Assembly (NCBI GenBank): GCA_963837445.1
Contig: CAWINK010000016.1
Location: forward strand, 310,001-374,000
Source: JACVRW01 sp963837445
Lineage (GTDB): Bacteria; Actinomycetota; Thermoleophilia; Solirubrobacterales; Thermoleophilaceae
Direction of reading: 5' to 3'
DNA length: 64,000 bases
Position numbers and translations under genes: made by a program. The first letter of the stretch is position 1. Every line of letters starts with the position of its first letter. Under the pieces are notes generated by a model that saw only the letters and a program-made list of their open reading frames with translations, was not told the origin of the DNA and did not search any database. This document shows positions 7,781-18,999 of the stretch, piece after piece.

Positions 7781-10180
7781 GTGTCGTCACAGGTATCGCA
7801 CCGTCCCGTTCTTGCCGAGCGCCTAACCCTGCGTACGCGCGCAGTGATGGGGTTGCTCGGCGCGCTCCTCGCGCTCCCGGCCGTCGCTCCGTCGGCGGCC
7901 CTCGGTGCCTTCTCCGAACCGGAGCTGGACGCCATTGCGCAGCATGCGTACCGCGGCGGGGCAAGCCCCATTTCGGGTGTGGGTTGCGGGGCGCAGTGCA
8001 GTTCGCTATGGGCCGCCGAGACCGGACCCATGACCGCCACCGAGTGGGTTCGCTCCCTCCATAGAGAGCTCTTTGTGCTTCGGCAGCGGACCAAGCTCTA
8101 TCCACCGACGGCGAAGTTTGACAACCCCATCCCGCTCAGCGCCTCGAAGCCTGTTTTTCGCTGGCGCGTCGGCGCTTCCTGGGGCTTCGACAAGCGGATC
8201 TCCATGGTTGCGGCCCCACCGTCGACCGGCCGCGAGGGTCCGCTGACCGGCGCATCCATGGTCCCTCCGTTCCAGTCAAGTGGCGCGGGGGTGAGCACCC
8301 CAGCCCTGGGTTTCTGGGGAATCCTCGCGAACGGCAGCGTGGCAGTGAAGCCAACCTATGACTACCACCCGGGGTTGACGACTGACCGGCCGGTTCCGTG
8401 CAGCGGCCGCACGGAGGCCCCGATGAACTATCCGGGCTGGGAGATGTTGCGAGCCCCTACCTACCCTCTGAGGGTCAGCTGCGGGACGCTGTTGACGCAC
8501 TGGGACGCCGCGTTCCACCGTGCCGAACCGCACGTAGTCGGCGGCCTGACCAACGGAATGGTCGAGGACTACTCTCCGGGCCAGTCGGTTACCGAGCCGG
8601 TGATCTCCAGCTGGTTTGGTTCGCCCACTACCTGGGCGATGTTGAGGTCGCGTGTGGTCAGCGAGCTCTTCAGCCAGTCGCACTTCTACCCCGTCCTCGT
8701 TGACTGGTACGAGCATCAGCTTCAGGGGGCGCCCCCGCCCGACGAGGATGTGTTCCTCGCGCGGAAGTTCCAGCCGGTCCTGCGTTTCGACAGCGCCGAG
8801 CGGTGGCGACCGCTCAACGTCGACGACTTCTTCGCTGAGCGCGACCAGGCCGGTGCCGGCCTGCACCGGATCTGCATCCCTCTTGCTAGTCCGGACGCCG
8901 CCGAGATCGCTCCAGGCCATTCGGGCACCGAGGCGCACCCCGACGATCTCACCTCCGCGGGTGGGATACCGGAGTACCACTGCGAGCGCGTGACGTCGCA
9001 GGCCACGCTGAGCGACTGGAACAGCCCGGATGCCTTCCTGGACCTCCAGGAGGAGGCGTCCCAGGAAGCGAACGACTACCGGGGCCCGGCCGCCTGCGTG
9101 ACTGGGCCGCTCCTGGACTGCGATACCAGCCGCTCCACGGCGTACTACTCGGTCGGGGAGCCGCCCTCGCAGGGCTATCGGCTGATCGTCTACTGGTTCT
9201 TCTACCGCTTCAACGACTGGAGGCAGTACAACGACGAGCTGTTCGACCACGAGGGCGACTGGGAGGGAATCGAGGTTGCGCCCTCCACGACGAACCCCGA
9301 GACCTTCGACTATGTCTCGTTCAGCGGGCATGGGCACTGGTACAGCTACGCCCGCAGCAACCTCGAATGTGACAACGGCGCCAGCGACGCGAAGTGCACC
9401 GCGAACGGAGCCCCAATAGGAAGTCGTGTCCGTGCCTACGTGGCGGAGGGGTCGCACGCCAGTTATCCGAGCGCATGCCCTCTCGACCCCGGATGCATCC
9501 AGGCGAGCCCGGACACAATCAGTCCGGAGCACCGTTCCGACGGCAAGTGGTTCTGGGGCATGAACTACACGGCTGACGGGTCGCAATTGCGCTCCACACA
9601 ACCGGGCTGGTACAACTGGAGCGGTCGCTGGGGCGTCCATCGTTCCCCGCCTAGCCCAGGCCAGCAGCCTCCCGACGGCGATAACTGGGAATGCGCCCAC
9701 GGGAGTCTCAACACCGACTGTCCAGCGAGACCATCACGCGCGCGGCGTCGTGCGCCGGTCACGCAGGCCGACCGCAATAGGCGCGCCGCTCGATGCGCGA
9801 ACTGGTTCGGCCCGGGCGTCGTGGCCGTGCTCTGCACACCGACGCTCCGCGCGGCCGTGAAGTCCCGGCTGCTTGGCAGGGCCGGCCGGCTTCGTGTCCG
9901 AGTGCTGCGGAGGCCCACGATCGCCCGGACGAGACAGTCCATACCGGCCTCGGCCGCGTCGGTGACCGCGCTCGCGCAAACGATCGGCGACCCGCTTCGG
10001 GCCGGCGATCGGGTGCGCGTGACCGGACGTATACCGGCTGGGTCCGTGCTGATGCTGCGAGGCCAGCGCGGCAAGCGCCAAGTGGCCCGCCGACTTCACA
10101 TCATGCGCTCGAGGTCGCAGCTCACCGTCCGCGTCCGGCCGGCCGCACGGCGCGGCGTGCGCTTCGTTCGGTCCCGCTGA
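7781..10180 (+). CDS. Large secreted protein with Vps62-related domain
   Basis: Exported protein of 799 residues. A basic N-terminus and the hydrophobic stretch VMGLLGALLALPAVAPSAAL form a signal peptide. The central part (about residues 325-560) resembles the Vps62/DUF946 family, with LARKFQPVLRFDSAERWRPL, VYWFFYRFN, FDHEGDWEGIEV near residue 490, FSGHGHWYSY and YVAEGSHASYPS. The C-terminal quarter is Arg-rich and looks like a beta module (GDRVRVTGRIPAGSVLMLRG). The GTG start is supported by AGGGGAAG upstream. The gene is intact, unlike many secreted-protein genes here. The biochemical role of the domain in bacteria is unknown to me. Confidence 0.85.
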   Translation: MSSQVSHRPVLAERLTLRTRAVMGLLGALLALPAVAPSAALGAFSEPELDAIAQHAYRGGASPISGVGCGAQCSSLWAAETGPMTATEWVRSLHRELFVLRQRTKLYPPTAKFDNPIPLSASKPVFRWRVGASWGFDKRISMVAAPPSTGREGPLTGASMVPPFQSSGAGVSTPALGFWGILANGSVAVKPTYDYHPGLTTDRPVPCSGRTEAPMNYPGWEMLRAPTYPLRVSCGTLLTHWDAAFHRAEPHVVGGLTNGMVEDYSPGQSVTEPVISSWFGSPTTWAMLRSRVVSELFSQSHFYPVLVDWYEHQLQGAPPPDEDVFLARKFQPVLRFDSAERWRPLNVDDFFAERDQAGAGLHRICIPLASPDAAEIAPGHSGTEAHPDDLTSAGGIPEYHCERVTSQATLSDWNSPDAFLDLQEEASQEANDYRGPAACVTGPLLDCDTSRSTAYYSVGEPPSQGYRLIVYWFFYRFNDWRQYNDELFDHEGDWEGIEVAPSTTNPETFDYVSFSGHGHWYSYARSNLECDNGASDAKCTANGAPIGSRVRAYVAEGSHASYPSACPLDPGCIQASPDTISPEHRSDGKWFWGMNYTADGSQLRSTQPGWYNWSGRWGVHRSPPSPGQQPPDGDNWECAHGSLNTDCPARPSRARRRAPVTQADRNRRAARCANWFGPGVVAVLCTPTLRAAVKSRLLGRAGRLRVRVLRRPTIARTRQSIPASAASVTALAQTIGDPLRAGDRVRVTGRIPAGSVLMLRGQRGKRQVARRLHIMRSRSQLTVRVRPAARRGVRFVRSR

Positions 10181-10197
10181 GGCCCAGCCACGTGCCT

Positions 10198-10437
10198 CTA
10201 TTGGTTTTGCGGGTCGTCCGGTGACCGCTTGGAACCCAGTTGTCCCCGCAGGCGGAGGCCCCTGTTGACCGCGAGGCCGAGCAGGCCGAGCACCAGGGAC
10301 CAGATCACGACGGTCGGCCAGACGCCGACGAGCCTGACGCAGACGACGATCGCCAGGCCAACTGAGACCAGCGACATGATCAGGGAAGGCAGCTGGGCGA
10401 GGAGCAGTGTCCGCAAGCCTGCTGGACGACGTTCCAT
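10198..10437 (-). CDS. Small two-TM membrane protein
   Basis: 79 residues from the ATG at 10437, beginning MERRPAGLRTLLLAQLPS. Two hydrophobic helices follow (LIMSLVSVGLAIVVCVRLVG and VVIWSLVLGLLGLAV), then a basic C-terminal tail. I do not recognise the family. It lies just downstream of, and on the same strand as, the secreted HELGH protein gene (7 nt gap), so they are probably co-transcribed. Convergent with the Vps62-domain gene, 17 nt away. Confidence 0.6.
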   Translation of the reverse strand: MERRPAGLRTLLLAQLPSLIMSLVSVGLAIVVCVRLVGVWPTVVIWSLVLGLLGLAVNRGLRLRGQLGSKRSPDDPQNQ

Positions 10438-10444
10438 GAGCTGA

Positions 10445-11179
10445 CTATCGGCGTAGCGCGGGCAAATCTGGACCCGGTGGGGCCGGCGGCTTGCAACCCG
10501 TGAGGAGTTCCTCCACAAGGTTGCAGCCTGGGCCGTCGCCGGGCTGAGTCTCCTCCGGCGGTGGCGGCGGCACCTCGATCACCCGGGGCGGATTCTTTGG
10601 TCGCCGCGGCTTTCGCCCCTTGGGCGCCGCGGCGTCGTGGATCAGGTGACAGACGCGGGCGTGCTGCCGTCTTGTGGGCGCATAGCCGTAGAAGGTGGCC
10701 TGCGCCCGGCGGCGCACCCGCGTTCGGATCGCGCATGCGGTATAGCCGTCGGCGAACCACTCCGATGGGGGCAGCGCACCCCTGAACCACCCGTGACGCC
10801 GGATGCCGATGATCCGCTTGAACCTCCCGCGATCGCGCCTGTTGAGCACGCGCAGGTCGAAGCTGTGACCGAGCTCGTGGTAGAGCACAGTGCGCAGCTC
10901 ACGCGCACGACGGCTCAGGTAGAGCGTCCTCGGCCTAAGCGTCCACACGCACCCCACCAGGCTCGGATGACCCGGGCAGTCCTCCCGCCTGATCTGCACC
11001 CGGCCGCGGACCAGTGGCACCTTGGCCTCGTGCAGCCACGCGTGCATCTTCCCCTCGATCGGCCGCCCGTTTGGCTTGACGGGCGCTGGCGGATGGGCCA
11101 GCGCAGGTGTCGCGGCCATGCCCGCGACAGCCACAACAAGTAGGCAGTGGGCAAGGCGCTGGGTCCCGACTAGTGGCAT
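10445..11179 (-). CDS. Secreted HExxH zinc-metalloprotease-like protein
   Basis: 244 residues with a signal peptide (LLVVAVAGMAATPALA) and an exported domain containing YHELGHSFDLR. HELGH at residues 101-105 gives the two zinc histidines and catalytic glutamate, and SEWFADG about 35 residues later offers a third ligand (E140), as in gluzincin-type peptidases. Four cysteines probably form disulfides. The tail after residue 195 is Pro-rich (EVPPPPPEETQP) and likely disordered. The start is supported by GAAGG upstream. Peptidase activity is inferred from the motif only. Confidence 0.75.
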   Translation of the reverse strand: MPLVGTQRLAHCLLVVAVAGMAATPALAHPPAPVKPNGRPIEGKMHAWLHEAKVPLVRGRVQIRREDCPGHPSLVGCVWTLRPRTLYLSRRARELRTVLYHELGHSFDLRVLNRRDRGRFKRIIGIRRHGWFRGALPPSEWFADGYTACAIRTRVRRRAQATFYGYAPTRRQHARVCHLIHDAAAPKGRKPRRPKNPPRVIEVPPPPPEETQPGDGPGCNLVEELLTGCKPPAPPGPDLPALRR

Positions 11180-11238
11180 AGCCCTTCGAGGCCTGGGTAC
11201 CCACGGGCGTGAACGCCCAAGCGGAGGAGGAGCTGAGT

Positions 11239-11628
11239 ATGGAGGAGACGCAAACCGGAGGGACCTTGGGTGCTGGGAATCGTCCCGACATCGACTGGGT
11301 CGCGGCCGAGCGCTCGCCCGAGTTCCAGGAGCTGGTTAGGAAGAAAAAGGCATTCGTGCTGCCGGCCACCCTGTTCTTCCTCGCCTGGTACTTCGGCTTC
11401 ATCATCCTGGCGGGGTACGCGCCCGACTTCATGGGCAGGGAGTTCCTGACTGACGGCTTCACGGTCGGCTACCTCCTCGCGCTCACCCAGTTCGTAATGA
11501 CGTGGGTGCTCGGCTGGCTCTACGTGCGCAAGGCCACGAGGGTCTTCGACCCGCTTGCCGCACGCGCGGCGGAGGTGGCGGTGAAAGCAGGGCGCCCGGG
11601 GACGAGCGGTGAGGTGACGCCCCGATGA
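11239..11628 (+). CDS. DUF485 family membrane protein (acetate permease partner)
   Basis: Inner-membrane protein of 129 residues with two TM helices (VLPATLFFLAWYFGFIILAG and YLLALTQFVMTWVLGWLYV). It matches the DUF485/YjcH family, which is almost always encoded directly before ActP. The ATG at 11239 is chosen because a strong GGAGGAG sits 6-8 nt upstream; a GTG at 11209 is the in-frame alternative. It overlaps actP by 4 nt (ATGA), so translation is coupled. The exact role of the family in acetate uptake is not established. Confidence 0.9.
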   Translation: MEETQTGGTLGAGNRPDIDWVAAERSPEFQELVRKKKAFVLPATLFFLAWYFGFIILAGYAPDFMGREFLTDGFTVGYLLALTQFVMTWVLGWLYVRKATRVFDPLAARAAEVAVKAGRPGTSGEVTPR

Positions 11629-13274
11629 CGCTCATCGCAGCGGTCAACGAGACCGCCCTCGTCGTATTCGCGCTCGTGGTCGGCGTGACCATGGTGGTCA
11701 CGTACTTCGCCTCGAAGCGCGTCACGTCCGCCACCGACTTCTGGGCGGCAGGCCGAGGGCTTACCGGCCCGCAGAACGGCTTCGCCATCGCGGGCGACTA
11801 CATGTCCGCGGCGTCGTTCCTCGGTATCGCCGGCCTGATCTTCCTGTTCGGCTTCGACGGCTTCCTGTACTCGGTCGGCTTCCTGGTCGCGTTCCTGACC
11901 GTGCTGTTCCTGCTCGCCGAGCGCATGCGCAACTCGGGCAAGTACACGATCGCGGACACGCTCGCGTTCCGTCTGAAGCGCCAGCCGGCGCGCGCCGCCG
12001 CCGCGCTCGGAACGCTGGCCGTGGTCGCCTTCTACCTGATCGCGCAGATGGTCGGCGCGGGCGTCCTGATCGAGGCGCTCGTGGGCATCGACTTCTGGCT
12101 GTCGGTCGTGCTCACCGGCGCGTTCATGATCATCTACATCGTGGCCGGCGGCATGCTCGCCACGAGCTGGGTCCAGATCATCAAGGCGTTCCTGCTGATG
12201 ACCGCGGCCGTCGTGATGACGGTCTGGGTCCTCGCCGAGATCGGCTGGAACCCGATCGACCTGTTCCGCGACGCGCGGGCCGAGTCACCCGAGGGCGCTG
12301 CGTACCTGGAGCCGGGGCTGCGCTTCACCGAGCCGCTCGACACCGTGTCGCTCGGCATCGGGCTCGTGCTCGGCACCGCAGGGCTCCCGCACATCCTGAT
12401 GCGGTTCTTCACGGTCCCGGACGCCAAGGCGGCGCGCTCGTCCGTGATGTGGGCGATGGTGCTGATCGGCGCCTTCTACGTGATGACAACGGCGCTCGGG
12501 TTCGGCGCCCGCGCGATCCTCGGTGAGGGCGGTGTCGAGGCCGCCGGCGAGGGCGGCAACCTCGCCCTGCCGAACCTCGCCGACGAGCTCGGTGGCGAGG
12601 TCTTCCTCGCGATCATCGCCGGGGTGGCGTTCGCCACGATCCTCGCGGTGGTGGCCGGCCTCGTGATCTCCGCCTCGGGTGCGGTGGCGCACGACATCTG
12701 GTCGAACATCGTTCGCCACGGCCGGGACTCCGAGCGCGAGGAGGTCTGGGTGGCCAAGATCGCGGCGGTCGCCATCGGCGCCATCGCGATCGGGATCGCG
12801 ATCATCGGCGGGGAGGGCCTGAACGTCTCGTTCATGGTCGGGCTCGCGTTCGCGGTTGCCGCAAGCGCGAACTTCCCGGCGCTGCTGCTGGCCCTTACCT
12901 GGCGCCGCTTCAACACCACGGGCGCGGTGGTCGGAGTCCTGGTCGGCGTGATCAGCTCCGTTGGCCTGGTGATCATCAGCCCGACGGTCTGGCCGGGCCC
13001 TGACTCCGAGGGCGGGGCGCTCGACTGGTACACGCTCACCCAACCAGGGCTGATCAGCGTGCCGCTCGCGTTCCTCGGCTGCTGGGTCGGCACGATGCTG
13101 TCGCGCGAGCCCGAGGCCGAGGAGAAGTTCGACGAGCTCTACGTGCGCTCGGAGACAGGGCTCGGCGCCGAGGCCGGCACGGGGCTCACGCTCACGGGCC
13201 GCTCGGACGGGAGGCGCGATGGCGATGGTGACCGCCCCGAGCCCGCACCGATGGCTCCGTCCGGTACAACCTGA
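11625..13274 (+). CDS. actP: Cation/acetate symporter ActP (SSS family)
   Basis: Sodium:solute symporter of 549 residues that takes up acetate and other short monocarboxylates. About 13 hydrophobic segments are visible. Family landmarks include TDFWAAGRGLTGPQNGFAIA and GDYMSAASFLGIAGLIFLFG near the N-terminus, and LGTAGLPHILMRFFTVPDAK in the middle, all strongly ActP-like. The acidic-to-polar C-terminal tail is poorly conserved. It sits between its DUF485 partner and acetyl-CoA synthetase, forming an uptake-and-activation operon for acetate. Confidence 0.95.
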   Translation: MTLIAAVNETALVVFALVVGVTMVVTYFASKRVTSATDFWAAGRGLTGPQNGFAIAGDYMSAASFLGIAGLIFLFGFDGFLYSVGFLVAFLTVLFLLAERMRNSGKYTIADTLAFRLKRQPARAAAALGTLAVVAFYLIAQMVGAGVLIEALVGIDFWLSVVLTGAFMIIYIVAGGMLATSWVQIIKAFLLMTAAVVMTVWVLAEIGWNPIDLFRDARAESPEGAAYLEPGLRFTEPLDTVSLGIGLVLGTAGLPHILMRFFTVPDAKAARSSVMWAMVLIGAFYVMTTALGFGARAILGEGGVEAAGEGGNLALPNLADELGGEVFLAIIAGVAFATILAVVAGLVISASGAVAHDIWSNIVRHGRDSEREEVWVAKIAAVAIGAIAIGIAIIGGEGLNVSFMVGLAFAVAASANFPALLLALTWRRFNTTGAVVGVLVGVISSVGLVIISPTVWPGPDSEGGALDWYTLTQPGLISVPLAFLGCWVGTMLSREPEAEEKFDELYVRSETGLGAEAGTGLTLTGRSDGRRDGDGDRPEPAPMAPSGTT

Positions 13275-13300
13275 CGAAGGAGCGAATCAGAGGGAGCGTG

Positions 13301-15283
<1,983 letters not shown>

Positions 15284-15298
15284 GCGGCATCGTCCGCT

Positions 15299-15304
15299 TA
15301 GGAT
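15299..15304 (+). promoter_or_regulatory. Leaderless-type -10 (TAGGAT) for the SDR gene
   Basis: TAGGAT ends 7 nt before the ATG at 15312 and follows the acs stop by 15 nt. This suggests the SDR gene has its own start point at its initiation codon rather than only read-through from acs. Confidence 0.45.
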
Positions 15305-15311
15305 CCGCCGC

Positions 15312-16334
15312 ATGCGCTACCTGATCACCGGGGGATCCGGCTACATCGGCACCCGTCTCGTCGACCTGCTGTCCCGTCGGGAGGACACCGAGAAGATCGT
15401 CATCTGCGACGTCGTCCCGCCGAAGGGCGGCTACCGGCCGAAGACGGAGTTCGAGCGAGTGGACGTGCGCGACCGCGGCGCCGTGCACTCCGCGCTCCAG
15501 CGCGCGAACCCGGACGTGCTGGTGCACCTGGCGTTCATCCTGAATCCCTCGCACGACGAGGGCTTCATGTACGAGGTGGACGTGAACGGCACGCACAACG
15601 TGCTGGAGGCGGCGGCCGAGGTCGGGATCCGCCAGGTGCTCGTGACGACCTCCGCGGTGGCCTACGGCGCGTTCCCCGACAACCCGGACCCGATCACCGA
15701 GGAGCATCCCGTGCGCGGCGTGGCGCGCTTCTCGTACGCGCGCGACAAGACCGAGTCCGACCGGATCGTCCAGCTCTGGGCGCTCCAGCATCCCGACACG
15801 ATCACGACGATCGTGCGGCCCTGCATCGTGTTCGGGCCGAACGTGGACAACTACCTCGTGCGGCTGTGGACGAAGCAGCCGTTCGCGGTGGACGCCGGCA
15901 ATCTCGACGGCCCCATCCAGTTCGTGCACGAGGACGACGTCGTGGAGGCCGTGAGCGGCCTGCTGCTCGGCCGGCACGCGGGCCAGTTCAACCTGGCGCC
16001 GGAGGGGCTGATGACGCTGCGCGAATGCGCGGAGCTGCTCGAGACGCCGATCCGCAAGATGCCGCTGCGGCTCTACCGGGCGATCGCCCGGGTGTACTGG
16101 CGCCTGCGCCTCTCCGAGGCGCCGCCCGGCCAGATCGACTTCGCGCTCTACCCATGGATCGTGTCGAACGAGAAGGTCAAGGCGACGCTCGGCTGGACCC
16201 CGAAGCACACGTCGCGGGAGACCTTCGAGATCACGATGCGAGCACACGACAAGCTGCCGCCGGCAGCACCGCCCGCGGCGTCCTCGACCGCCGAGGACCC
16301 AGAGCTATACTCGGCGGCTCTCCCGGGCCGTTAG
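15312..16334 (+). CDS. NAD-dependent epimerase/dehydratase (extended SDR)
   Basis: Rossmann-fold oxidoreductase of 340 residues. GGSGYIG at residues 7-13 is the dinucleotide-binding glycine motif. VHLAFILNPS and TTSAVAYGAF carry the core strand and catalytic Ser region, and SYARDK supplies the YxxxK pair near residues 142-146. The substrate is probably a nucleotide sugar or similar, but the specificity loop is not diagnostic. The C-terminal 30 residues are Ala/Pro-rich (APPAASSTAEDPE). The stop codon lies inside the tRNA-Val gene. Confidence 0.9.
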   Translation: MRYLITGGSGYIGTRLVDLLSRREDTEKIVICDVVPPKGGYRPKTEFERVDVRDRGAVHSALQRANPDVLVHLAFILNPSHDEGFMYEVDVNGTHNVLEAAAEVGIRQVLVTTSAVAYGAFPDNPDPITEEHPVRGVARFSYARDKTESDRIVQLWALQHPDTITTIVRPCIVFGPNVDNYLVRLWTKQPFAVDAGNLDGPIQFVHEDDVVEAVSGLLLGRHAGQFNLAPEGLMTLRECAELLETPIRKMPLRLYRAIARVYWRLRLSEAPPGQIDFALYPWIVSNEKVKATLGWTPKHTSRETFEITMRAHDKLPPAAPPAASSTAEDPELYSAALPGR

Positions 16335-16397
16335 CTCAGCTGGGAGAGCGCCGGCTCGACAAGCCGGAGGTCACTGGTTCGAGCCCAGTACGGCCCA
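16325..16397 (+). tRNA. tRNA-Val (GAC)
   Basis: A cloverleaf of 73 nt with acceptor GGGCCGT/ACGGCCC, D-arm GCTC/GAGC, anticodon stem CCGGC/GCCGG and loop TCGACAA, giving anticodon GAC. T-loop is TTCGAGC and A is the discriminator base. Its first 10 nt overlap the 3' end of the SDR gene. Confidence 0.95.
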
Positions 16398-16412
16398 TAG
16401 CTTTTGCGCCTC

Positions 16413-16628
16413 TTAGCTGATGAAGTGGGCACCCGCTTCTTGCTGCTCCCACCAGTACGCGATGGTGAGCGGTTGGACAAATACACGTCCACCGCCTACC
16501 AGCTCTAGCGGGAAGGGCTTGCCGTCTGCGGCGTAATGAGCGGCCATGACCTGTTCGGGGTCTTGTTCAACGGCCAGCGTCAGAGGCTTATCGCCACGCT
16601 GACCCGTGAAGGTAATAACGGTTGGCAT
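16413..16628 (-). CDS. Small conserved-looking hypothetical protein
   Basis: 71 residues beginning MPTVITFTGQRGDKPLTLAV and ending in LTIAYWWEQQEAGAHFIS. The composition is soluble, with alternating beta-type residues and a helix EDPEQV-like (VEQDPEQVMAAHYAADGK), and no signal or TM segment. It starts 10 nt after the stop of the LVIVD gene on the same strand. I recall similar 65-75 residue proteins in related actinobacteria but cannot assign a function. The tRNA-Val gene is convergent, 15 nt away. Confidence 0.6.
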   Translation of the reverse strand: MPTVITFTGQRGDKPLTLAVEQDPEQVMAAHYAADGKPFPLELVGGGRVFVQPLTIAYWWEQQEAGAHFIS

Positions 16629-16637
16629 TGGTGGATC

Positions 16638-18548
16638 CTAAGTCGGGGCCGGTGTCCGTGCTGCAGCCCGGCCGAGCCGGAGGTGGCGCCTGAGCGCCGG
16701 TCCGTTGCGAAGGAGGCTCCGGTGGGCCACCGCGAAGAACCGCACGCGGCCGTCCCGAACGCCGATCAGGCGCGGGCTGCGGCGGTTCGCGCGGTAGAGC
16801 CCCCGCCCCGGGCGCGGCGCCGGGAATAGGCGCGACGCAGGGCCCGCCCGGAGCGCCGGGGCGCAGGCCGCGGTTTCCGTGTGCTCGTGCGGTGGTGGTC
16901 ACGAGCACCACCCGACCGCGCTTCGAGAAGACCGCGGTCACGCGGCCCGAGCTGCCCTTGACGCAGTAGCGATTCGAGCGACGGGTCTTTCGCGGACCGG
17001 CTGCACGGGCAGCTGCTGAAGCCGCGCGCGGGTGTAGCCGATTCGGATACGCCCGATGTTCCGCGGTCCGATCGGCGAGCGGCGCGCCAGGCAGCGACGC
17101 CCGCCGGCCGCCGGGCAAGGGCCTGACGCTCCGTTCGTCAATCGCACGGCGTAGAAGCCGCTGAGGCCGTCGGAGTACCAGATCTCGCCGCGCTCCGGGA
17201 CGAACGACGGGCTCGACATCGCCCAGTTGCTCGGCGTCGGACGCACCGGCCGGGGATGCGCGGGTGACCGGCGCGTTGAAGTAGGCGATCTCCGCGGGCT
17301 GCTGCGGGTCGCGGATGTCGAACACGCGCAGCCCGGACAGGATCATGCTGCAGGCGACGATCCCGGGGTCGTCGCGCTGTCGGCACGTTGCAGTAGTGGC
17401 CCGCGTAGCCCTGCACCGGGTTCTGGCGCCCGGGTCGTTGGCCTGACGCGGCGAAGTTCTCGGGCTGGTGCACCTCGAGGCGCAGGTTGGAGACCACCTG
17501 CGGGTTGCGCTCGTCGGCGATGTCGATGATGCGGCCCGCGCCCACCTCGGACTGGGCGCCGAACTCGTCGATCTCGACCAGGTAGGGATGGCCCTCGATG
17601 GTGATCGGGATCGCGTTCTGCGGGATGCTCATCGAGTCCCACTGAGGCGCGCGACCTCGCGGCACGTTCGGGTTCGGGACGCGGGCCTGGATCTCGGAGG
17701 TGTCGAGGATGATCAGCCCGGAGTCTGATGCCGGCGACGTAGGCGCGGTTGCCGTCGTCGCTGATCGACAGCCCGTGCGAGTCGTAGTTGCCGAACCAGA
17801 TCGGGAGCGGCAGCGACGGGATTGGAGATGTCCACGGCCGACGATCGTCGGCGTCGCGGGCGACGCCGAGTAGAACGTGTTGCCGTCGGGCGCCATGCCG
17901 CTCTCGTGCCCGAGGAACCCGATCGGCGTCGAGGACGCAGCACGGGGTGGCGGCAGTCCTGCGAGATGTCGTAGACGTCGACGATGCCGACGTTGGTCGT
18001 CGGGTTGCCCGAGCACCGCCGCCAGGCAGGCCGCGCTCCTGGCTGAGCACGAGCGACTCGTGCGGCGAGTGCATCGCCGGGGTGAGGAGCGTGGCGGTGA
18101 GGACGGGTTGCGTCGGGTCGGACATGTCCAGCACGTTCACGCCGCGCCTCGGCGTCGAGAACGTTGGTCGGGAACAGCAGCGTCGTGTCGTAGTACGCGC
18201 AGTCGTGGCCGGCGGCGTCGACGTAGCGCTCGACCTTGAAGCCGCCGACGGTGCCCATCGCGTTGGGCTCGGTGTAGGAGCCGACCAGCTCGGTGTTGCA
18301 GGTGAATCCCTGCGCCGCCCGCCCGCTGGCGTGATCGTCCGGGCTGACCCGCCCCTGGATACCGGTCTCGGGCCGCGAGCCGGGCCCGCAGTCCGCCCGC
18401 GGGGTGGGGAGCAGCGACGGCTCCGGGCCGAACGGCGCGGTGGACTGCGCGGCCCCCGCCAGGGGATGGTCCGCGCGGGCGTCCCCGGCGCCCGCGAGGG
18501 CGCTCAGCAGCGCGAGCGCGACGATGCCCGCTGCCTCGGTTGTTCCAC
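16638..18548 (-). pseudogene. Secreted LVIVD-type beta-propeller protein, heavily frameshifted
   Basis: Minus-strand fragments in all three frames line up as one protein. A hydrophobic export region (GIVALALLSALAGAGDARAD) comes first, then propeller blades of the LVIVD type: LDMSDPTQPVLTATLLTPAM, HGLSISDDGNRAYVAGI, SGLIILDTSEIQARVPNPNV, RIIDIADERNPQVVSNLRLE, LRVFDIRDPQQPAEIAYFNA. A C-terminal domain follows with RNIGRIRIGYTRARL, YCVKGSSGRVTAVFSKRGRV and GRVRFFAVAHRSLL, ending at the TAG at 16638-16640. At least seven frame changes occur. The start is not certain (GTG at 18548 proposed). Probably indel errors in a real gene. Confidence 0.7.
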
Positions 18549-18569
18549 GGCCCCGCAGAGGGCGGAAAG

Positions 18570-18964
18570 CTACTCCGACAGTCCGGCGGCGTCAGCGTCT
18601 CCCGGTGGGTGTGAACCAGGCACATCCGGGCGACCTTTCCGTCGCGGAACGTCCAGATCTGCCCGTGAGGGCTGTCGAGCGCCATGCCGGCGGTGTGAAG
18701 GCGACCGTGCATGACGCCGAGGACGACGACCTCGTCACCGCTCTCGATCACGCGCTCGGTCTCGAAGTGCACCTCGTCCCAAGCCGCGAACACTCCGGCA
18801 ATCGCTGCGTTGAAGCTGTCGGCGCCGCGCCGGGTTCCCGGCTCGACGGCATCGGCCGGGTTCACCCATTCCGCGTCGTCCGCGAGCAGGTCTCGGTGAA
18901 TGCGGCCGTTGCCCAGCATCTGCTGGAGGACCCCGCGCAGCGTGGTCTCGTTCTCTTCCGCCAT
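18570..18964 (-). CDS. SnoaL-like / NTF2-fold protein, one frameshift near its end
   Basis: About 130 residues of a cone-shaped NTF2-like fold: LRGVLQQMLGNGRIHRDLLA, VNPADAVEPGTRRGADSFNA, VHFETERVIESGDEVVVLGV and GQIWTFRDGKVARM followed by HTHRE. In the present frame the sequence then runs through the gene end. Shifting frame just after HTHRE gives DAAGLSE and a stop at 18570-18572, the ending I expect for this family. That implies one lost base near 18600. Such proteins are often small-molecule binders or isomerases; function here is unknown. Confidence 0.7.
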
Positions 18965-18999
18965 TGCCGGCCGAGTATCCCCGACCGGCGCGTGAAGCC

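Noticed and set aside
7405..8064. Plus-strand frame with Cys/Pro/Arg repeats across tRNA-Cys and the 21-bp repeats
   Set aside because: It runs through the tRNA gene and antisense to the anti-sigma gene; the repeat peptide has no gene context.
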